8,350 nt of DNA from positions 1 through 8,350 of the forward strand of contig PMCB01000050.1 of NCBI GenBank assembly GCA_003153955.1, written 5' to 3'. This document shows, one piece after another, positions 6,004 through 8,350 of the stretch; position 1 is the first letter of the stretch; each line of letters opens with the position of its first letter. The notes under the pieces are model-generated. The model worked only from the letters and a program-made list of their open reading frames with translations, ran no database searches and was not told the origin of the DNA. This DNA is from Dehalococcoidia bacterium (lineage in GTDB: Bacteria; Chloroflexota; Dehalococcoidia; Dehalococcoidales; Fen-1064). The translations under genes and the position numbers were made by a program.

Positions 6004-6895
6004 AGATTTCTCTCCCTTCCTTGACTGCGATGGTCGTGCCTTCCAGTCTGGAATAATGCAGGTGGACGCTTTCCCAAACCGGGATGCCGTGTCCTTTGAC
6101 GGTATGGGCGATGATGCACTTCGGTTTGCCGTCGCCGTAGAGGTTGTTTACCAGATCCAGTGTATCAGTAATTTCTCTTATGCTGTGGCCGTTGATTTCG
6201 CGGACATCCCAGCCGAAAGATTTAAATTTGTCCGCCAGCGGTTCGATGGGCATAATCATTTCAACTGGGCCGTCCAGTTGGAATTTATTGTAGTCTACGA
6301 TACAAACCAGATTATCCAGCTTGTATTTGGCGGCAAACATCATGGCTTCCCAATTTTGCCCTTCATTCAGTTCGCCGTCGCCGACGATACAAAATACGCG
6401 GTAGGCAGGATTGTATTTCAGAATCAATTTAGGATAATTAGCGGTGGTTACCTGCACAGTGGGGGGATGGATGGCAGTGTGGATTTTCTCCGCTTTGGCC
6501 ATGCCTGCAGCGAAGGAAAGACCCTGTCCCAATGAACCGCCGGAATAATCGATGCCGGGGGTGCACCAGCGGTCGGCGTGACCCTGGAACTGGGAGCGGA
6601 AAGCATAATATTTATCCAGCATATCGCGGGAAACATAGCCGATTTCCGGCAAGACCGCATAAATGGCCTCGGCGGCATGAGCTTTGGAGAGGACGACGCG
6701 GTCACGTTCCGGCCAGTCGCAGTTGTTCTTATCCAGTTTCAGATGATGGAAAAACAGCGCGGTGACAATATCCACGGACGACATCGTGCCGCCGGCGTGT
6801 CCCTGTTTGCTGCTTTCAAATATACGGACGATATTGCGGCGGACGAGGTTTGCCTTATCTTCAAGTTCTGCGATTACTTCTGGGCTGTGAGCCAT
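5996..6895 (-). CDS. Transketolase, N-terminal subunit
   Basis: Thiamine-diphosphate/magnesium-binding half of the split transketolase. In 299 residues, QGHAGG (31-36) and SKAHAA (70-75) hold the substrate-site histidines, where most relatives read GHPGG and SKGHA. SGGSLGQGLS (118-127) precedes the cofactor motif, which starts at GDGELNEG (172-179) and ends at VDYNKFQLDG (200-209) with the metal ligand Asn203. Relative to common N-subunits there is an insertion of about 20 residues between GMAKAEKI and the strand before GDG (roughly 138-160). The ATG is preceded by GGGAGG at 6906-6901, five bases away. The gene starts inside the 3' end of the zinc-ribbon gene (22-base overlap) and overlaps the C-subunit gene by 8 bases. 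Physical and coding context argue for a heteromeric complex. Confidence 0.93.
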   Translation of the reverse strand: MAHSPEVIAELEDKANLVRRNIVRIFESSKQGHAGGTMSSVDIVTALFFHHLKLDKNNCDWPERDRVVLSKAHAAEAIYAVLPEIGYVSRDMLDKYYAFRSQFQGHADRWCTPGIDYSGGSLGQGLSFAAGMAKAEKIHTAIHPPTVQVTTANYPKLILKYNPAYRVFCIVGDGELNEGQNWEAMMFAAKYKLDNLVCIVDYNKFQLDGPVEMIMPIEPLADKFKSFGWDVREINGHSIREITDTLDLVNNLYGDGKPKCIIAHTVKGHGIPVWESVHLHYSRLEGTTIAVKEGREIYG

Positions 6896-7086
6896 GTTTT
6901 CCTCCCTTTAGTTTCGATTTTTACAGTGCTCAACGACAAACTGCTGCCGCATTTGGGGCAGACGTTCTTGTAATAGCCGAGAACTGTTTCTTCATTGGGG
7001 ATTGCGCGCATGTAAAGCCGTCTTTTGATTTCTTCACCAAAGTACAGCATGTTATTACATTTACCGCAATAAATCTTTTCTGTCAT
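6874..7086 (-). CDS. Small zinc-ribbon protein, unknown function
   Basis: A 70-residue protein with Cys7-x2-Cys10 (IYCGKC) and Cys43-x2-Cys46 (VCPKCG) separated by 32 residues. This is the typical spacing of a single zinc ribbon, and the region between them is rich in charged and aromatic residues. It has no signal peptide or membrane segment. The start is well fixed by an excellent AGGAGG (7098-7093) nine bases upstream of the ATG. It begins 40 bases after the dehydrogenase stop, and its 3' end overlaps the transketolase N-subunit gene by 22 bases while carrying that gene's ribosome site. This shows it is a translated member of the operon rather than a chance frame. Possible roles are a structural partner of the enzymes, a redox or metal sensor, or a nucleic-acid-binding regulator. 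None is shown by sequence. Confidence 0.85.
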   Translation of the reverse strand: MTEKIYCGKCNNMLYFGEEIKRRLYMRAIPNEETVLGYYKNVCPKCGSSLSLSTVKIETKGRKTWLTAQK

Positions 7087-7126
7087 CCCTAACCTCCTGT
7101 CTTATTTCAGAAAAAAATAGCATTTT

Positions 7127-8173
7127 CTACGGCTGCAGCATGATTTTGATGTCTTTCGCTTTCTTATGGGCTTCGAACGCCTTGACAGCGTCAGCCAGCG
7201 GGAAGACCGTAATCATCGGTTTCAAATCCAGTTTGGGGAGTATTTCCAGCGCCCGGGGGAAGGAATACGGCGCTAATTTGACGGAATGGACGGATAATTC
7301 TTTGGAATACATATAGAAGATGGGGAGTTCGATATCTTTGTTGCCGGGATAGACGCCGGCCCAGACGATGTTGCCGCAGCGTTCCGACAACATGACCAGC
7401 TGGCGGGCCAGGGCGGTGATGCCGGTGGCTTCGATACAGACATTAAACCCGCGGCCGTCGGTGAATTTGTTGGCGATAGCGAGCAAGTCTTCGGTCATGG
7501 GGTCGACGGTGACATCGGCGCCGAACCGCTTGGCCAGCGCGCGTTTTTCCGCAACCGGCTCAGAAACGAGGACTTTGGCGGCGCCAGCTTTGATGGCAAC
7601 CTGAAGAATCAGCAGGCCGATGGGGCCGCCGCCGGTGATAATCACGGAATCGCCGGTTTTGACTTTGGCGATATCAACCGCGTGTACGGCGATGGATAAC
7701 GGTTCAAGGAAAGCGCCGACATCCAGCGGTAAATCGTCCGGCAGTTTGTAAACAAGGCTTTCTTTGAAGCTGCCGTAATCGGCCATCACACCGACAAACG
7801 GGGTGACCCGTTCGCAGAAATGTTCCATTTTGTTCTGGCAGTAGTAGCAGCCGCCGCAGGTCTTGCGGAAATTCATCGCGACATGCTGCCCGATTTTGAA
7901 GTTGCCTTTGACATCTTTGCCGATTTCGACAACGGCGCCGGAGGCCTCATGGCCGAGGATTTTAACGCCGGGGCGCATCGGGGTGACGGCCAGGGGACCG
8001 CCGATAGCGCCGGGCGGAAACGCCGCGCCGACTGTGCCTTCAAGAATCTTGGGGTCGCTGCCGCAGATGCCGGCATAGGCAATTTTGACTTTAATTTCAT
8101 CCGGTTCACAGACCGGTTCGGGAATATCCTGTACTTCTAAAACACCGGGGGCTTTGATGACTGCTGCTTTCAT
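7127..8173 (-). CDS. Zinc-dependent medium-chain dehydrogenase, sorbitol/threonine-dehydrogenase-like
   Basis: Cytosolic NAD(P)-dependent oxidoreductase of 348 residues that probably oxidises a secondary alcohol of a polyol, sugar or hydroxy acid. Catalytic zinc ligands are Cys37 in GICGSD (35-40), the GHE pair His75-Glu76, and Glu157 in LEPLS. The structural zinc lobe has four cysteines at 106, 109, 112 and 120. The Rossmann loop GGGPIG is at 181-186, and Glu205 at the end of the second strand (VLVSEP) suggests NAD rather than NADP by the usual rule. A 20-odd residue segment between the Cys37 and His75 motifs is rich in Gly and Pro. ATG 8173 has AGGAG about ten bases upstream. First gene of the operon with the zinc-ribbon protein and split transketolase. 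Substrate cannot be read from the sequence; the context points to a sugar or polyol. Confidence 0.9.
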   Translation of the reverse strand: MKAAVIKAPGVLEVQDIPEPVCEPDEIKVKIAYAGICGSDPKILEGTVGAAFPPGAIGGPLAVTPMRPGVKILGHEASGAVVEIGKDVKGNFKIGQHVAMNFRKTCGGCYYCQNKMEHFCERVTPFVGVMADYGSFKESLVYKLPDDLPLDVGAFLEPLSIAVHAVDIAKVKTGDSVIITGGGPIGLLILQVAIKAGAAKVLVSEPVAEKRALAKRFGADVTVDPMTEDLLAIANKFTDGRGFNVCIEATGITALARQLVMLSERCGNIVWAGVYPGNKDIELPIFYMYSKELSVHSVKLAPYSFPRALEILPKLDLKPMITVFPLADAVKAFEAHKKAKDIKIMLQP

Positions 8174-8278
8174 GATATCCGCTCTCCTATATTAAATGCA
8201 TAATAACGTGGGATAAATGAGGTTGTCCTGATACTATATTAATATCAATGAGGGTGAGTTAGCAACTAAATATATTAT

Positions 8279-8292
8279 TGTACGTACACGTA
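8279..8292. promoter_or_regulatory. Possible operator: overlapping palindromes just downstream of the promoter
   Basis: TGTACGTACA (8279-8288) is a perfect 10-base palindrome, overlapped by TACGT-AC-ACGTA (8281-8292). It falls around +5 to +20 relative to the predicted start, the place expected for a repressor site. The binding protein is unknown and no regulator gene is in the window. Confidence 0.35.
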
Positions 8293-8303
8293 TTTGCTCC
8301 CAT

Positions 8304-8332
8304 ATTATAATTTGTTTTATTTTGTAATGCAA
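8304..8332 (-). promoter_or_regulatory. Sigma-70-type promoter of the dehydrogenase-transketolase operon
   Basis: On the minus strand TTGCAT (8332-8327, four of six consensus bases) is followed by a 17-base spacer and a perfect TATAAT (8309-8304). The predicted start near 8297 leaves a leader of about 124 bases before ATG 8173, long enough to hold regulation. A weaker second candidate lies closer to the gene (TTGCTA with TAATAT 18 bases on). Confidence 0.65.
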
Positions 8333-8350
8333 AATAAGCGAGCCGGTTTT

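Noticed and set aside
5795..6535. 246-residue plus-strand open frame across the transketolase genes
   Set aside because: It is antisense to both conserved transketolase subunits and has no motif of its own.
5005..6895. Pyruvate dehydrogenase E1 alpha/beta or DXP synthase instead of transketolase
   Set aside because: The residues around GDGELNEG and RAYNQIRQSI, and the two-subunit sizes, fit the transketolase N/C pair better. No E2/E3 genes accompany them.

Overview
The window looks bacterial, from a moderate-GC organism. Most genes have a good Shine-Dalgarno sequence (AGGAG or GGGAGG type), and two promoters match the sigma-70 consensus with 17-bp spacers. A pyrophosphate-type phosphofructokinase and a transketolase split into two genes are common in anaerobes such as Chloroflexota and Firmicutes-like lineages. 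The sequence alone does not fix the phylum.

Layout, left to right. Positions 1-2448 hold a leftward operon: phosphofructokinase (1348-2448), a long class II aldolase (65-1327), and the first 15 codons of a third gene running off the left edge. Positions 2449-3007 are an AT-rich gap. It holds the promoter region of that operon, a small and probably frameshifted coding remnant on the + strand (about 2626-2819), and a strong promoter (2932-2960). That promoter drives the only intact rightward gene, a short exported protein (3008-3448). It ends at a hairpin that separates it from a convergent MFS transporter gene (3539-4789). Positions 4790-5004 hold a compact cluster of inverted repeats: a perfect bidirectional terminator flanked by two REP-like palindromes in opposite orientation. 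Positions 5005-8173 hold a second leftward operon: zinc-dependent dehydrogenase, a 70-residue zinc-ribbon protein, transketolase N-terminal subunit and transketolase C-terminal subunit. A promoter and palindromes lie upstream of it at 8174-8350.

How the genes may work together (inference). PPi-phosphofructokinase, class II aldolase and transketolase are enough for glycolytic entry plus sugar-phosphate shuffling. No transaldolase is visible. The set is therefore compatible with a route in which the kinase and aldolase process sedoheptulose phosphates. The dehydrogenase heading the second operon suggests a polyol or unusual sugar feeding the transketolase. The zinc-ribbon protein, translationally embedded between the two enzymes, has no known role that I recognise. 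I found no CRISPR array, RNA gene, insertion sequence or defence system.
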